A DNA stretch of 59,152 nt from Chitinophagales bacterium (GCA_022360175.1 JAKSDI010000274.1:1-59152), one strand, 5' to 3'; positions 17,403 through 26,359 are shown, numbered from the stretch's first letter. Translations and numbers: made by a program. The notes: generated from the letters alone by a model not told the origin.

Positions 17403-17906
17403 TTAGTTCACTATTGTACTAGCTTTATTAGTTGAAGCAACGCAATCAATTTTCCATTCTCCTTTATAGCGTTTATAGATCGCAACCCAGGAAAATTTCG
17501 TCCGTTCTTTTTGAAGGATACCATCATCATCCTTATAGGTCAAAACCACCTCTTTATCTACTATGGTATAAGCCAAACTATAATCATCAGAAAATTTGAT
17601 AATCGGTGGGCTTATATCATCCCATTTTTCAAAATCTACCACACTAAAGTATCGCTCAAATCTATTAATATGTTCTTCTTTGCTTAAACTTTTAATTTCT
17701 CCCCGATTGACTGATATATGACCATCAGACAATTGTGCTGCAAACTCTTCTGCCATCTTTTCGAAATGATATTTTCTCTGGAGTTGATGCAATGCCAGAA
17801 TTTCATTCCGATATTGATCTTCCTGAAGCTTTTTTGACACCTGACAGGCGGGCAGCATTATTACAAATACCAGTATTAACTGTATTAGATTAATTTTCTC
17901 GGGCAT
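17403..17906 (-). CDS. NTF2-like (SnoaL/DUF4440-type) lipoprotein
   Basis: 167 residues with a lipoprotein signal (lipobox LPAC, Cys about 21). The mature part has the length and pattern of an NTF2-like domain: a helical N-terminus (EILALHQLQRKYHFEKMAEE), the DGHISVNRGEI segment, and a final sheet with WVAIYKRYKGEWKIDCV, which is typical of DUF4440/SnoaL-like proteins. The ligand or reaction is unknown. It stands alone, 75 bp downstream of the LRR gene on the same strand. Confidence 0.65.
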   Translation of the reverse strand: MPEKINLIQLILVFVIMLPACQVSKKLQEDQYRNEILALHQLQRKYHFEKMAEEFAAQLSDGHISVNRGEIKSLSKEEHINRFERYFSVVDFEKWDDISPPIIKFSDDYSLAYTIVDKEVVLTYKDDDGILQKERTKFSWVAIYKRYKGEWKIDCVASTNKASTIVN

Positions 17907-17981
17907 TCTTTATGAATTTAAATTCACCTTGCTTTACAGCTTAGAGATACTATGTTAGATTTCTACAGGCTCTCTCTAAAA

Positions 17982-19952
17982 TTAATGATTTTCTATCAAT
18001 TGATGCATCCGCTCTCTATTAAATTCATTTCCCTCACAGTAGCGTTGTATATTCGTAATCAGCGCATTGGCAGATACACTGCCACTCAAGCCCAAAGGAA
18101 GATACATTGCATGTAGTGCGGCTTCTGACACGTTTTGCAATAGTAATTTCTCCAGTTGTTTACCTACACCATATCCCAATTTCCACGCAACAAACAAATC
18201 GGTCAATAAACTTTCTGGTACATCAACCCCTTTCAAGATTTGTATAGCCAATTGTCTGCTACTTTTATCCTGGTGGAATAATAATCGGCGCAGATTATCG
18301 ATTTTTCGATCGTCCAGTTTATGAATAGTACCCTTTTGAAGTAGCAATAAACGAGTGAATGTTTTTCGCGAAAGCAGGCTCTGAAAAGAAAGAGGCATTT
18401 TCTCATTCATCGCTCTTAGCAATCGCCCCAGCACTAAATAGTCCACCGGTTGTTCTTCATCCTCCACCCATTCGAACCCCATCATAGGCAGTTGTTTCTT
18501 CAGCCACTTTTTATCATAACCAGTAGCTCCTACAAAGTAAAAACGACTACCCGGAGGTATTTCATTTATCTCGCCCTCTGAGAAGCGTGTTTCGAATAAA
18601 TGCTGACGAATAGGCGTAGCTAAATCACTAATACCCAATTGTAGTGCTTCAAGCAAAAGAGGTAAAGGAAAACCAGCCAATTCCTGCCCATTATTTTCTA
18701 ATAAATCATAGGCTAACAACCTTAGCTTTCCAGGTACAGAACGCTGGCGGCATACTCGTAAGAAACGAAGTAATTTACGGCGATTTTCTGCATCCCCAAC
18801 TCCTTTCAACAACCGTAGATCTTCCAACATAAACAAACTGGCAGACAAAGTATCAAAATGATTATTCGACAGCTTTAATTCTTCTAATTGTTGCAACCGC
18901 CTAAAGCCTTGTGGTAAGGCATTTAATTGGTTATTTCCCAAATCCAGTTTCTTTAAATGAACCAGTCGGCCGATAGAATCTGATAGTTGATGTAGTTGAT
19001 TCTTTGATGCATCTAATATTTCCAGCGAAGAAGGCAGAGGGGGCAAATTGGATATTTGATTATTGCTAACATCCAGGTAAAAAAGTGGAGGTAAATATGC
19101 CGGTAAAGCAGTAAGCTGGTTTTGCTTCATCGACAAATGAGTAAGCCGCGGAATTTGCTGCAATGCTTTTGGAAATATGGCAAACCGATTTTTATTCAAT
19201 TCTAGCTGTGCCAGCCAGGGCAAAGCTCTCATTGAACCAGGCAAATCATCCAACGCATTATTGCTTAGATTACACCTGCGAAGCATCAATAGCTGCCCCA
19301 TTTCCTCAGGCAATGCTTTTATACGATTTCCACTCAAGTCTAATATTGATAGCTTTTCCAGTTGCTTTATGGTATCCGAAACACGAGTTAATCGATTTTT
19401 AGACAATCTCAACTCTTCTAACTCTTTTAGTAAAAACAGGCCTTTAGGTAAATGGCTTAGCTGATTGTATTCGGCATTCAGTTTCCTAAGAGGGGCCATC
19501 TTTTTTACTTTGGGAATCGATAATTTTTTGATTGCGTTATGCTCTATTCCCAGGCTTCTCAAACGAGGTAATTCCCAGATGTTTGCCGGTATTTCTGTGA
19601 GTTGGTTATTTCCTAGTTTTAATATTTCCAGGCAAGGCCAGCTGATAGAGCCTTCCGGCAAATGGGTAAGCTGATTATTACTTAGTGAAAGTTGTCGAAG
19701 GTTGGGTAAAAGGAAAAGTGATTGCGGCAGTTGTTTCAGTTGGCAATTATCCAGCAATAAGCTTTCAAGTTGATGCATTTGACCTATCTCAACAGGCAGC
19801 ATAGCCAGTTGTTCTGATTGTATATGCAATTTTGTAAGAGCGGGTAATCTAAATATAAATTCCGGAAAGGCAGTCAATCCAGACTGCTGTAGATATAGTT
19901 CCGTTATTTTTTCCGGATGTTGCCGAGCTGTTTGCAGATTATACGCTCTCAT
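17982..19952 (-). CDS. Leucine-rich repeat protein with BRCT-like region
   Basis: 656 residues, no signal peptide. Residues about 15-385 are some sixteen LRRs of the 'PLxxLxxLxxLxLxxNxL' bacterial type (for example LPNLRQLSLSNNQLTHLPEG). The C-terminal part has a segment (about 468-510: FYFVGATGYDKKWLKKQL, then VDYLVLGR) that follows the BRCT pattern of strand, helix, strand and 'dyLVvG'. Helical repeats follow to the end. It overlaps the MutS-like gene by 14 bp, so the two are translationally coupled. A protein-protein adaptor working with the MutS homologue is inferred. The BRCT assignment is tentative. Confidence 0.75.
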   Translation of the reverse strand: MRAYNLQTARQHPEKITELYLQQSGLTAFPEFIFRLPALTKLHIQSEQLAMLPVEIGQMHQLESLLLDNCQLKQLPQSLFLLPNLRQLSLSNNQLTHLPEGSISWPCLEILKLGNNQLTEIPANIWELPRLRSLGIEHNAIKKLSIPKVKKMAPLRKLNAEYNQLSHLPKGLFLLKELEELRLSKNRLTRVSDTIKQLEKLSILDLSGNRIKALPEEMGQLLMLRRCNLSNNALDDLPGSMRALPWLAQLELNKNRFAIFPKALQQIPRLTHLSMKQNQLTALPAYLPPLFYLDVSNNQISNLPPLPSSLEILDASKNQLHQLSDSIGRLVHLKKLDLGNNQLNALPQGFRRLQQLEELKLSNNHFDTLSASLFMLEDLRLLKGVGDAENRRKLLRFLRVCRQRSVPGKLRLLAYDLLENNGQELAGFPLPLLLEALQLGISDLATPIRQHLFETRFSEGEINEIPPGSRFYFVGATGYDKKWLKKQLPMMGFEWVEDEEQPVDYLVLGRLLRAMNEKMPLSFQSLLSRKTFTRLLLLQKGTIHKLDDRKIDNLRRLLFHQDKSSRQLAIQILKGVDVPESLLTDLFVAWKLGYGVGKQLEKLLLQNVSEAALHAMYLPLGLSGSVSANALITNIQRYCEGNEFNRERMHQLIENH

Positions 19953-21240
19953 CTTCTATTTTGATCCCCATCTGTTTCATTAACAAGGTAGCATTAAAAC
20001 TTTGACTCACTCCTGTTTTCAGCTTATAGTCGAAATGCAATTGCCCGTTTTCTATTTCTACTTCAATACGTAAATTCTCAATAGCACCTTCTGCATTAGC
20101 CTCCAGTCCACCAAGTTCTAAATCATGGGTAGCAATAATCCCCGAACCACGGCTGCGAATTAACTGCTGAATCAAAGCTTTGGAACCTGTATGGCGGTCA
20201 TTAGAATTCGTACCTTTCAATATCTCGTCTAACAAAAAGAAGGTTTGCAATGCAGGCGGTTGATTATCTACTGTTGCTTCTACTGCCTCAATAATTACTT
20301 TTAATCGCTTTAGTTCAGCAAAGAAAGAGGAAGTGCTTTCGTGTAATGCATCTTGTGTACGCATGCTTGTATACACCTGTAATGGAGGTAATGATAAACG
20401 CTCAGCACACACAGGAGCTCCAGACATTGCCAGCACAATATTCAATCCTACTGTACGTAAAAAAGTACTTTTGCCCGCCATATTTGACCCTGTTACCAGT
20501 TTAATATGACCTGCTGTAGGTATGCTTATACTATTGCAAACTCGCTTATCTTTATGAATGAGAGGATGCCCCACTTCTACTGCTTCTACTATCGATTGAT
20601 TATGTATTTGCGGAAGTGTCCAATCTGGGTTGTTATAGTATAAATTACCAAAACTGCTTAGAGCTTCAAAACTAGCCATTGCTTCAAACCAGTCTGGCAG
20701 GTGAGGTTTCATTTCTTCCTTCCATTTCTCCAGGCGATACACCCACTGCAAATCCCACAGGCCTGTAATATTCAAAATAATGGCAAACGCATTGTAACGT
20801 ACATTTAGCTGGCCTATGATGTAAGACAAGCGCCCCATAGCTTTTGATGCCGTACCTCTTTTTTCCCTAAACTGACCATGCAATTGCTCTAATAACGGAC
20901 TAGAAAAAGACTGTTGTTCAATATGCCCAATTAGCCGAGCATAGTGTGCCAGTGCATTCTCTGCATGGGTTGTTTGCACATGGGTTTTATTGACGCGTTC
21001 TACATACTTTCGTAAAATAAGTATGGCTGGCATAAAGAATAAAATAGCAATATACCAGGGAAAGTATAGAGCCCACAATACGATAGCGATTACTGACCAA
21101 AAAGGCAGGATGTATAAAAGCGTTACCAGCCACTTTTCACTACTTACGTAAGCTGGTAATTCCAGCCATTTTTTCAATAGTTCAATTTGCTCCAATTCGT
21201 CTCTGCTTCCATTCCATGAGCCTGAAAGTGCTGGCGCCAA
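19939..21240 (-). CDS. MutS-like ATPase, C-terminal part of a frameshifted gene
   Basis: 433 residues, open from an in-frame TTG; the first ~12 residues are probably not native. Two or three membrane helices (about 38-78) precede a MutS domain III-like helical part and the ATPase domain. Walker A is GSNMAGKSTF (251-260); the signature region FFAELKRLKVIIEAVE and Walker B FFLLDEILKGTNSNDRHT follow, then the His loop ATHDLELGG. It belongs to the membrane-linked MutS family common in Bacteroidota, not the mismatch repair MutS1. The missing N-terminus is encoded in the -1 frame immediately upstream (21174-21752). Joining the two would give about 610 residues. Shares 14 bp with the LRR gene. Confidence 0.8.
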   Translation of the reverse strand: MAPALSGSWNGSRDELEQIELLKKWLELPAYVSSEKWLVTLLYILPFWSVIAIVLWALYFPWYIAILFFMPAILILRKYVERVNKTHVQTTHAENALAHYARLIGHIEQQSFSSPLLEQLHGQFREKRGTASKAMGRLSYIIGQLNVRYNAFAIILNITGLWDLQWVYRLEKWKEEMKPHLPDWFEAMASFEALSSFGNLYYNNPDWTLPQIHNQSIVEAVEVGHPLIHKDKRVCNSISIPTAGHIKLVTGSNMAGKSTFLRTVGLNIVLAMSGAPVCAERLSLPPLQVYTSMRTQDALHESTSSFFAELKRLKVIIEAVEATVDNQPPALQTFFLLDEILKGTNSNDRHTGSKALIQQLIRSRGSGIIATHDLELGGLEANAEGAIENLRIEVEIENGQLHFDYKLKTGVSQSFNATLLMKQMGIKIEDESV

Positions 21241-21752
21241 TCCAGCATTTCTTTCAATTCTACACTGGCCTGTTGGCGTTCATGAATCGCATCAGCTTTA
21301 GCGGGCTGCATCAACCAGCCAGCTAGTTTTTGCCTCCCCAGGGCGGTGCTTGCCCGATTGAGGTATTGAAAGATAGAATAGGGGCCAAACAAATCAAGAT
21401 CAATCGTATAAGGATGGAGAGGGTTGGCAAAAATAGCACCATCCTGAAAAGCTTCATATTCATGATCCAGGACTCCTGCTTCCCATTCATTCACCTGTGC
21501 CAGATACTGATGATGATGCTGTGCCTCCTGAACGCTTTGATGCCATTTAATGAAACGATAAAAACCGACTAAAAACAGTATAATGAACCCGACACCTGCC
21601 CAGGCATGTACTGCCGTCCACAAAAAGATAACCAAGCCTATTGCGACCATAAAAATCAGGAGTCGCACTAAGGAAAACCGATTATACTTACTTTCTAATC
21701 GAGCCGCTTCTTCCCCAAATTCCTTTGCACGTTGTTGATAGAGTGATTTCAT
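21174..21752 (-). CDS. MutS-like protein, N-terminal part of a frameshifted gene
   Basis: 192 residues: a charged start, two membrane helices (about 27-68), and a MutS-like connector (LNRASTALGRQKLAGWL, typical of MutS domain III, where homologues read 'TxxGxxxLxxwL'). The reading runs into the MutS frame at about 21190-21205: DWRQHFQAHGMEA here should continue as RDELEQIELLKKW of the next frame. The change is one base (-1), so either a base is missing (mutation or sequencing error) or the frames are joined by recoding. No slippery heptamer is seen at the joint. Confidence 0.75.
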   Translation of the reverse strand: MKSLYQQRAKEFGEEAARLESKYNRFSLVRLLIFMVAIGLVIFLWTAVHAWAGVGFIILFLVGFYRFIKWHQSVQEAQHHHQYLAQVNEWEAGVLDHEYEAFQDGAIFANPLHPYTIDLDLFGPYSIFQYLNRASTALGRQKLAGWLMQPAKADAIHERQQASVELKEMLDWRQHFQAHGMEAETNWSKLNY

Positions 21753-21773
21753 TTGTTACAATACTTACTTAAC

Positions 21774-21794
21774 GCAAGTTGCAATGCAACTTGC
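21774..21794. repeat. Palindrome GCAAGTTGCA-A-TGCAACTTGC
   Basis: Perfect 10-bp arms with a one-base centre, 22 bp upstream of the MutS-like start. It shares the GTTGCAA/TTGTAA-type core with the palindromes at 6406 and 6506, which suggests one small dispersed family. Confidence 0.75.
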
Positions 21795-21814
21795 TAAATG
21801 CAAAATGTAGAATA

Positions 21815-21904
21815 GAAAAATGTAAAAGGACACCACGAAACTTCATCCTCACTTTTACCCAGACGGGGTTTTCAGCATTTTACATTAAACGTTTTACATT
21901 TTTC
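21815..21904. repeat. 13-bp inverted repeat with 64-bp spacer
   Basis: GAAAAATGTAAAA (21815-21827) and its exact reverse complement (21892-21904). The surrounding 438-bp gap also holds TTCGTGGA / TCCACGAA and GGTCCAC / GTGGACC pairs (about 21980-22042) and no recognisable gene. Confidence 0.55.
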
Positions 21905-22140
21905 GATTTAGTACGTGTTTATCCCTAATTCCCCTATTGACACATTACGCATATCATCCTAATTAGTGCAATTCGGGTAATTCGTGGACCGAATCCTTTA
22001 ATCCCATAGGAATTGAGCATGGTCCACTAATTCCACGAACTTCTCTCACGAGCCTGTCTGCCGGCATTGGCAGGACACAATCGGGTAACATCTAAATTTG
22101 TGCAATTTGGGACACACACGATTAATACCTATGAGCCGGG

Positions 22141-22165
22141 GAAGATAAATAAAATTCTTATCTTC
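22141..22165. promoter_or_regulatory. Inverted repeat just upstream of the lytic transglycosylase
   Basis: GAAGATAA-9 nt-TTATCTTC, perfect 8-bp arms, 25 bp before the ATG at 22191. It may be an operator or a leader hairpin. Confidence 0.4.
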
Positions 22166-22190
22166 AATTTAGATTAACTACCTTTTGACT

Positions 22191-23708
22191 ATGGGAAAAT
22201 ACTGCCTGGCAAGTATCTTATTGCTCAGCTTTCACTGCTATGCCCCTCCTTCAAACGAACCCGATCCCACCGAAAAAAGGGAAACAGCAACAAACACTCA
22301 ACTTCCCTATGCTCCGCTTGATAAAGTAATTGGCCTGGATGAAAAATGGCAAGGTGATCTTGATAGCATGATTGCCCGTAGGCGTATCAGAGCCCTTGTA
22401 CCTTATAGCCGCATGCATTATTATATAGATGGCACTGAACGATCTGGTCTCTCTTTTGATGCTATGCAAGCCTTCGAAAATTTTCTCAACAAACAAATAA
22501 ATAGCCCCCACCGGGTTCATATTGTATTTATCCCTACTACCCGAGACCAATTACTTTCCAGGCTAAGAGAAGGATATGGTGATTTGGTAGCTACCGGACT
22601 TACAATTACTCCTGAGAGAAGGCAGGAGGTTCTTTTTTCTGATCCTATTTTCAAAAACTCTGAAGAGGTTATTGTGAGTGGCCCTTCCAGTCCTTTAAGA
22701 GAGGATAATACAGCGCTTTCCCGTACACCTATTTATGTACGGCAATCCAGTAGTTATTATGAGCATTTGATGGAAATCAATGATTCTCTAGAAACAGCCA
22801 ATTTACCTTTGCTGGATATACGTCTCCTTGAAGAACAATTAGAGGACGAACAGGTATTGGCTATGATCAATGAAGGTTTATTATCTGCTACGCTTATTGA
22901 GCGAAATTTAGCCAACTTCTGGGCTCAAACGATGGACAATCTTAGCATTCACCAGGAATACACCTTGTTTAAAGGAGGGGCAGTAGCTTATGCTTTGCGG
23001 GAAGAAAACCCACAATTGGCAAGCCTGCTTAACCAGTTCATTCAAAAGCATAAGAAGGGGACTCTAATTGGGAATATGTTGTACAAACGCTACCTACAAG
23101 ATACCACCTATCTTAAGCAGGCATATGGTCAAAATATCCGACAACGCATTTTGCATACCAGAGACTTATTCATGAAGTATGGACAAGAATACGACCTGGA
23201 CTGGCTCATTCTCGCTGCTTTAGGTTATCAGGAATCACGCTTGCAGCAATCCGCTACCAGCCATGCCGGTGCAGTAGGCATAATGCAGATTCGTCCTACC
23301 ACTGCAATGGACCCCAATATTGCTGTAGCTGATGTCTACCAACTTGAAAACAATATCCATGCGGGCACCAAATATCTGCGTTTCCTCATTGATAATTACT
23401 TTGTTCATCCCGAGATTGATTCACTCAATGCCGGTTTATTTGCGCTCGCTGCCTATAATGCTGGCCCCTTTCGGGTAATGAAATTCCGTGAGGCTGCTGC
23501 CCGGCAGGGATTTGACAAAAATGTTTGGTTTAATAATGTGGAAATTATTGCTGCCCAACAAATCGGTAGAGAGACGGTGCAGTATGTGAGCAATATTTTT
23601 AAGTTTTACACTTCCTATCGTGCATTGTTCCGTTATACACAGGAGACAGGAGTATCCATTTTTCATGAAGGGCCTGTGCTGAGAGGAGTGCCTAAAGAGG
23701 AGAGTTAA
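22191..23708 (+). CDS. mltF: Membrane-bound lytic murein transglycosylase, MltF type
   Basis: 505 residues from the ATG at 22191; an in-frame TTG two codons upstream is less likely. The N-terminus is a signal peptide with a Cys at a possible lipobox (LSFHC). A periplasmic amino acid-binding-like domain (SBP_bac_3, about 60-300: GDLVATGLTITPERRQEVLF) is followed by an SLT domain (about 320-480) with the catalytic Glu348 in LGYQESRLQ and the motifs GAVGIMQIRPTTA and NAGLFALAAYNAGPFRV. It cleaves peptidoglycan glycan strands with 1,6-anhydro product formation. It stands alone between the MutS-like and PIN genes. Symbol by domain layout. Confidence 0.9.
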   Translation: MGKYCLASILLLSFHCYAPPSNEPDPTEKRETATNTQLPYAPLDKVIGLDEKWQGDLDSMIARRRIRALVPYSRMHYYIDGTERSGLSFDAMQAFENFLNKQINSPHRVHIVFIPTTRDQLLSRLREGYGDLVATGLTITPERRQEVLFSDPIFKNSEEVIVSGPSSPLREDNTALSRTPIYVRQSSSYYEHLMEINDSLETANLPLLDIRLLEEQLEDEQVLAMINEGLLSATLIERNLANFWAQTMDNLSIHQEYTLFKGGAVAYALREENPQLASLLNQFIQKHKKGTLIGNMLYKRYLQDTTYLKQAYGQNIRQRILHTRDLFMKYGQEYDLDWLILAALGYQESRLQQSATSHAGAVGIMQIRPTTAMDPNIAVADVYQLENNIHAGTKYLRFLIDNYFVHPEIDSLNAGLFALAAYNAGPFRVMKFREAAARQGFDKNVWFNNVEIIAAQQIGRETVQYVSNIFKFYTSYRALFRYTQETGVSIFHEGPVLRGVPKEES

Positions 23709-23799
23709 GCGGGGTTGTATGAAGCTAAGACGCAGCGGGAAGCTGTATTCTAGTGGAAAGCTGATAGGTTGTAGTTTATTTAATTATTCTCCTAAATTT

Positions 23800-24132
23800 T
23801 CACATAAATGGATTAATAAATCTTAATGATAGAGCAGTTGCAGCTATCACAGCATCTGGAAGCTTTATTTTATATTTTCTTCTTAAATTAATAGTCAGGT
23901 TTGCGATCTCAGGAGTTAGCCCTATTACATTTGATGCATTAATAAAAGCTTCTGCCTCTGTTTGGCTATCAAGATTTGGGAACTGCCATCCTAGTACTTC
24001 AATTTTAGTAATAATCGATAAATTACATTCTGATTTTAAAAACTCAGCTATTCTTCCTTTCGCATTCTCAGGAATATTTCCATTAAGAATATATATTGCA
24101 ATATTCGAATCTATTAAATATCTCTCTCCCAT
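23800..24132 (-). CDS. PIN-domain toxin (VapC-like), C-terminus probably truncated
   Basis: 110 residues. PIN-domain acidic residues are visible: Asp8 in YLIDSNIAI, Glu45 in TKIEVLGW and Asp93 in KLPDAVIAATAL. The usual final part, 'LVTRNVKDF' with the fourth acidic residue, is replaced by SLRFINPFM and a stop. The 3' end is followed by in-frame stops, so a frameshift or early stop is likely. A VapC toxin is an RNase that cuts tRNA or rRNA; this copy may be inactive. It overlaps its partner antitoxin gene by 19 bp. Confidence 0.75.
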   Translation of the reverse strand: MGERYLIDSNIAIYILNGNIPENAKGRIAEFLKSECNLSIITKIEVLGWQFPNLDSQTEAEAFINASNVIGLTPEIANLTINLRRKYKIKLPDAVIAATALSLRFINPFM

Positions 24133-24338
24133 TCATTACGCATTTCTTCAAGCTCACGATCTAAATCATCGAGACTTTTATTTGATGAGCTACTCCCATA
24201 GAATTTATCGAAGTCCCATTTAGAAACTTTATCATTTTCTTCTTCAGGCCCTCCTATGATAGATATTTGCAATCGTTCAAGAAGAGGAAGTAGTACTTCC
24301 AAATCTTTATGGTTGGTTAACTCTAACACAAGTCGCAT
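24114..24338 (-). CDS. Antitoxin partner of the PIN-domain protein
   Basis: 74 residues, acidic C-terminus (DDLDRELEEMRNEWERDI), as in antitoxins that wrap around PIN toxins. The N-terminus (MRLVLELTNHKDLEVLLPLLERLQI) is a short strand-helix unit seen in small Bacteroidota and cyanobacterial antitoxins; I cannot name its DNA-binding family. It is the first gene of the pair and overlaps the toxin by 19 bp. Confidence 0.65.
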   Translation of the reverse strand: MRLVLELTNHKDLEVLLPLLERLQISIIGGPEEENDKVSKWDFDKFYGSSSSNKSLDDLDRELEEMRNEWERDI

Positions 24339-24489
24339 AGCTTCTTTTTTGATAAATATAACATTTATTTACAGAACATAGTTTCTCTTCTCTTATGGTA
24401 TAAGCTTTAAAAAAATACTTACATTTAGCGCTTTCATTTTCAATATTCGAACCACCCAGGGCTTCATTTTAAAGAATACTAATAGGCGT

Positions 24490-25692
24490 ATGATCAGCGT
24501 ACAAGAAGCTAGTAATATTATACAATCACGGATTAAAGATTTTGGTACTGAAATGGTACCACTCCAACAGGCTGTAGGCCGAATACTGGTAGAAGATATA
24601 CGAGCCGACCGGGATTTCCCACCATTTACCCGTATTACAATGGATGGCATCGCTATCCAGTATGAGGCTTTCGCCAATGGGCAATATTCTTTTCCTATTC
24701 AAGGGATTCAGGCTGCCGGAGCACCTCAAAAAACGCTCCAAACCCCTCAAGCCTGCCTGGAAGCAATGACAGGGGGGGTACTTCCCAATAATGCTGACAC
24801 CATCATCCGATATGAAGATGTGAGGATAGAAGATGGTGTTGCTCATTTGGTAGAAGGCTTAAAAATTAGGAAAGGGCAGAATGCACACCCACAAGGCTTT
24901 GACCGTAAAACGGGAGATGTCATCATCAAAGCAGGACGCCAACTCTCTCCTGCGGAGGTAGGGGTAGCCGCTACCGTAGGGATGGCTCATTTAAAAGTAA
25001 AACGCTTACCTACCGTTGCAATTATTTCCACAGGAGATGAATTGGTAGGTATAGAAGATACACCTGCTCCGCACCAAATACGAAGCTCTAATGTATTTGC
25101 AATACAGTCCGTTTTAGCGAAATGGGGAATCACTGCTGATCCACATCATATAGTAGATGATCTGGTTCATACTCAAAAAAGATTGGGCGATCTACTGGAA
25201 AAATATGATGCTCTATTGCTAAGCGGTGGTGTTTCTAAAGGAAAGTTTGACTATGTACCCGCAGCGCTGGAAGCACTCAACGTCAAAAAATACTTCCATC
25301 GTATTAGTCAGCGGCCAGGCAAGCCTTTCTGGTTTGGGGAAGCACCTGATGGAACAATGGTTTTTGCATTACCAGGCAATCCTGTTTCTTCCTTCATGTG
25401 CAATTTACGTTACTTCCAGCCCTGGTTGAGAGAAAGCCTTGGCTTAGCTCCATCCCAGGCAATATATGCTCAATTAACAGCAGACTTTACTTTCAAACCA
25501 GACCTAACTTATTTCCTACAGGTAAAAACACATTACGATCCATCCACAGGGAAATTAATGGCTACTCCCGTTCCGGGAAAAGGCTCAGGTGACCTGGCTA
25601 ATCTGGCAGATGCGGATGCGTTTTTGGAATTGCCGAGCGGGAGAGATTTGTTTAAAGAAGGGGAAGTATATTCTTTGATATTTTATCGTTAG
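24490..25692 (+). CDS. moeA: Molybdopterin molybdenumtransferase MoeA
   Basis: 400 residues, the normal length. Domain order is MoeA N-terminal (about 5-165, with PLQQAVGRILVEDI and FTRITMDGIAI), the molybdopterin-binding domain (about 175-320, IISTGDELV, then LLLSGGVSKGKFDYVP and PGKPFWFGE) and domain IV (about 330-400). It inserts molybdate into adenylyl-molybdopterin. The motif SGGVSKGKFDYV departs slightly from the common SGGVSVGxxDxV. It is followed after 17 bp by moaC on the same strand, forming a cofactor operon. Confidence 0.93.
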   Translation: MISVQEASNIIQSRIKDFGTEMVPLQQAVGRILVEDIRADRDFPPFTRITMDGIAIQYEAFANGQYSFPIQGIQAAGAPQKTLQTPQACLEAMTGGVLPNNADTIIRYEDVRIEDGVAHLVEGLKIRKGQNAHPQGFDRKTGDVIIKAGRQLSPAEVGVAATVGMAHLKVKRLPTVAIISTGDELVGIEDTPAPHQIRSSNVFAIQSVLAKWGITADPHHIVDDLVHTQKRLGDLLEKYDALLLSGGVSKGKFDYVPAALEALNVKKYFHRISQRPGKPFWFGEAPDGTMVFALPGNPVSSFMCNLRYFQPWLRESLGLAPSQAIYAQLTADFTFKPDLTYFLQVKTHYDPSTGKLMATPVPGKGSGDLANLADADAFLELPSGRDLFKEGEVYSLIFYR

Positions 25693-25709
25693 AATCATAG
25701 CTTTGTATT

Positions 25710-26186
25710 ATGGGTAACTTCACACATCTCGACGAATCTGGCAATCCACATATGGTGAATGTGGGAGAGAAAAAAGTAAGTAAGCGCATGGCCCGCGCCC
25801 GCTGCATTGTAGAATTGGGCGACGAGATTATGGATCAACTCGAAAGTTCAGAAATTCATACCAAGAAAGGCCCCGTTTTCCAAACTGCTATACTGGCAGG
25901 CATTATGGCTTCTAAAAAAACGGGGGAACTCATTCCTCTTTGTCATCCCTTAGGGCTTGATAATTGTGAAGTGCAAATTCATGTCAATGAAGATCGTGCA
26001 GTAGTAATTGACTGTACTACTCATATTACGGCTAAAACGGGAGTAGAGATGGAAGCTCTTACTGGAGCTACCGTTGCGGCACTCACTGTTTATGATATGT
26101 GCAAAGCCTTCTCTCACGACATCGTCATCCGCGAGGTTAAACTGATGGAAAAGCGAGGCGGTAAAAGAGATTTTTTGAGAGAGTAG
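25710..26186 (+). CDS. moaC: Cyclic pyranopterin monophosphate synthase MoaC
   Basis: 158 residues. Conserved MoaC segments are present: KKTGELIPLCHPLGLDNCEV (about 70-89), the KTGVEMEALTGATVAALTVYD region (about 110-130, written here as two parts KTGVEMEALTGA and TVAALTVYD) and KAFSHDIVI, then the Lys of LMEKRGGKRD. It converts the MoaA product into cyclic pyranopterin, the precursor of molybdopterin. It lies 17 bp after moeA; MoaA and MoaE are not in the window. Confidence 0.95.
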   Translation: MGNFTHLDESGNPHMVNVGEKKVSKRMARARCIVELGDEIMDQLESSEIHTKKGPVFQTAILAGIMASKKTGELIPLCHPLGLDNCEVQIHVNEDRAVVIDCTTHITAKTGVEMEALTGATVAALTVYDMCKAFSHDIVIREVKLMEKRGGKRDFLRE

Positions 26187-26224
26187 GAATGGGAAGTGGA
26201 AAATCTGTTTAAGACGTTTATAAT

Positions 26225-26264
26225 GTTTAATAGGTTTAGAATCGATGCTCTAAACCTATTAAAC
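26225..26264. terminator. Hairpin between convergent moaC and polyferredoxin genes
   Basis: Arms GTTTAATAGGTTTAGA (26225-26240) and its exact reverse complement (26249-26264), 8-nt loop. It lies 38 bp after the moaC stop. There is no strong T-run, so its strength as a terminator is uncertain. It is also made of the TTTAGG-type motif found in other gaps here. Confidence 0.55.
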
Positions 26265-26359
26265 CACTTAAAGAGGATTTCCTTTTATGTCTATCTTAAG
26301 ATCGTCGCGGAATGTTTCTGCGATACAATAATTGATAGATATGTTAACCACAAGGCTAC

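Noticed and set aside
22185-22190. TTG start for the lytic transglycosylase
   Set aside because: The ATG two codons downstream is a normal start and leaves the signal peptide intact.
24393-24677. Minus-strand frame over the moeA start
   Set aside because: It is the opposite strand of a clear MoeA coding sequence.
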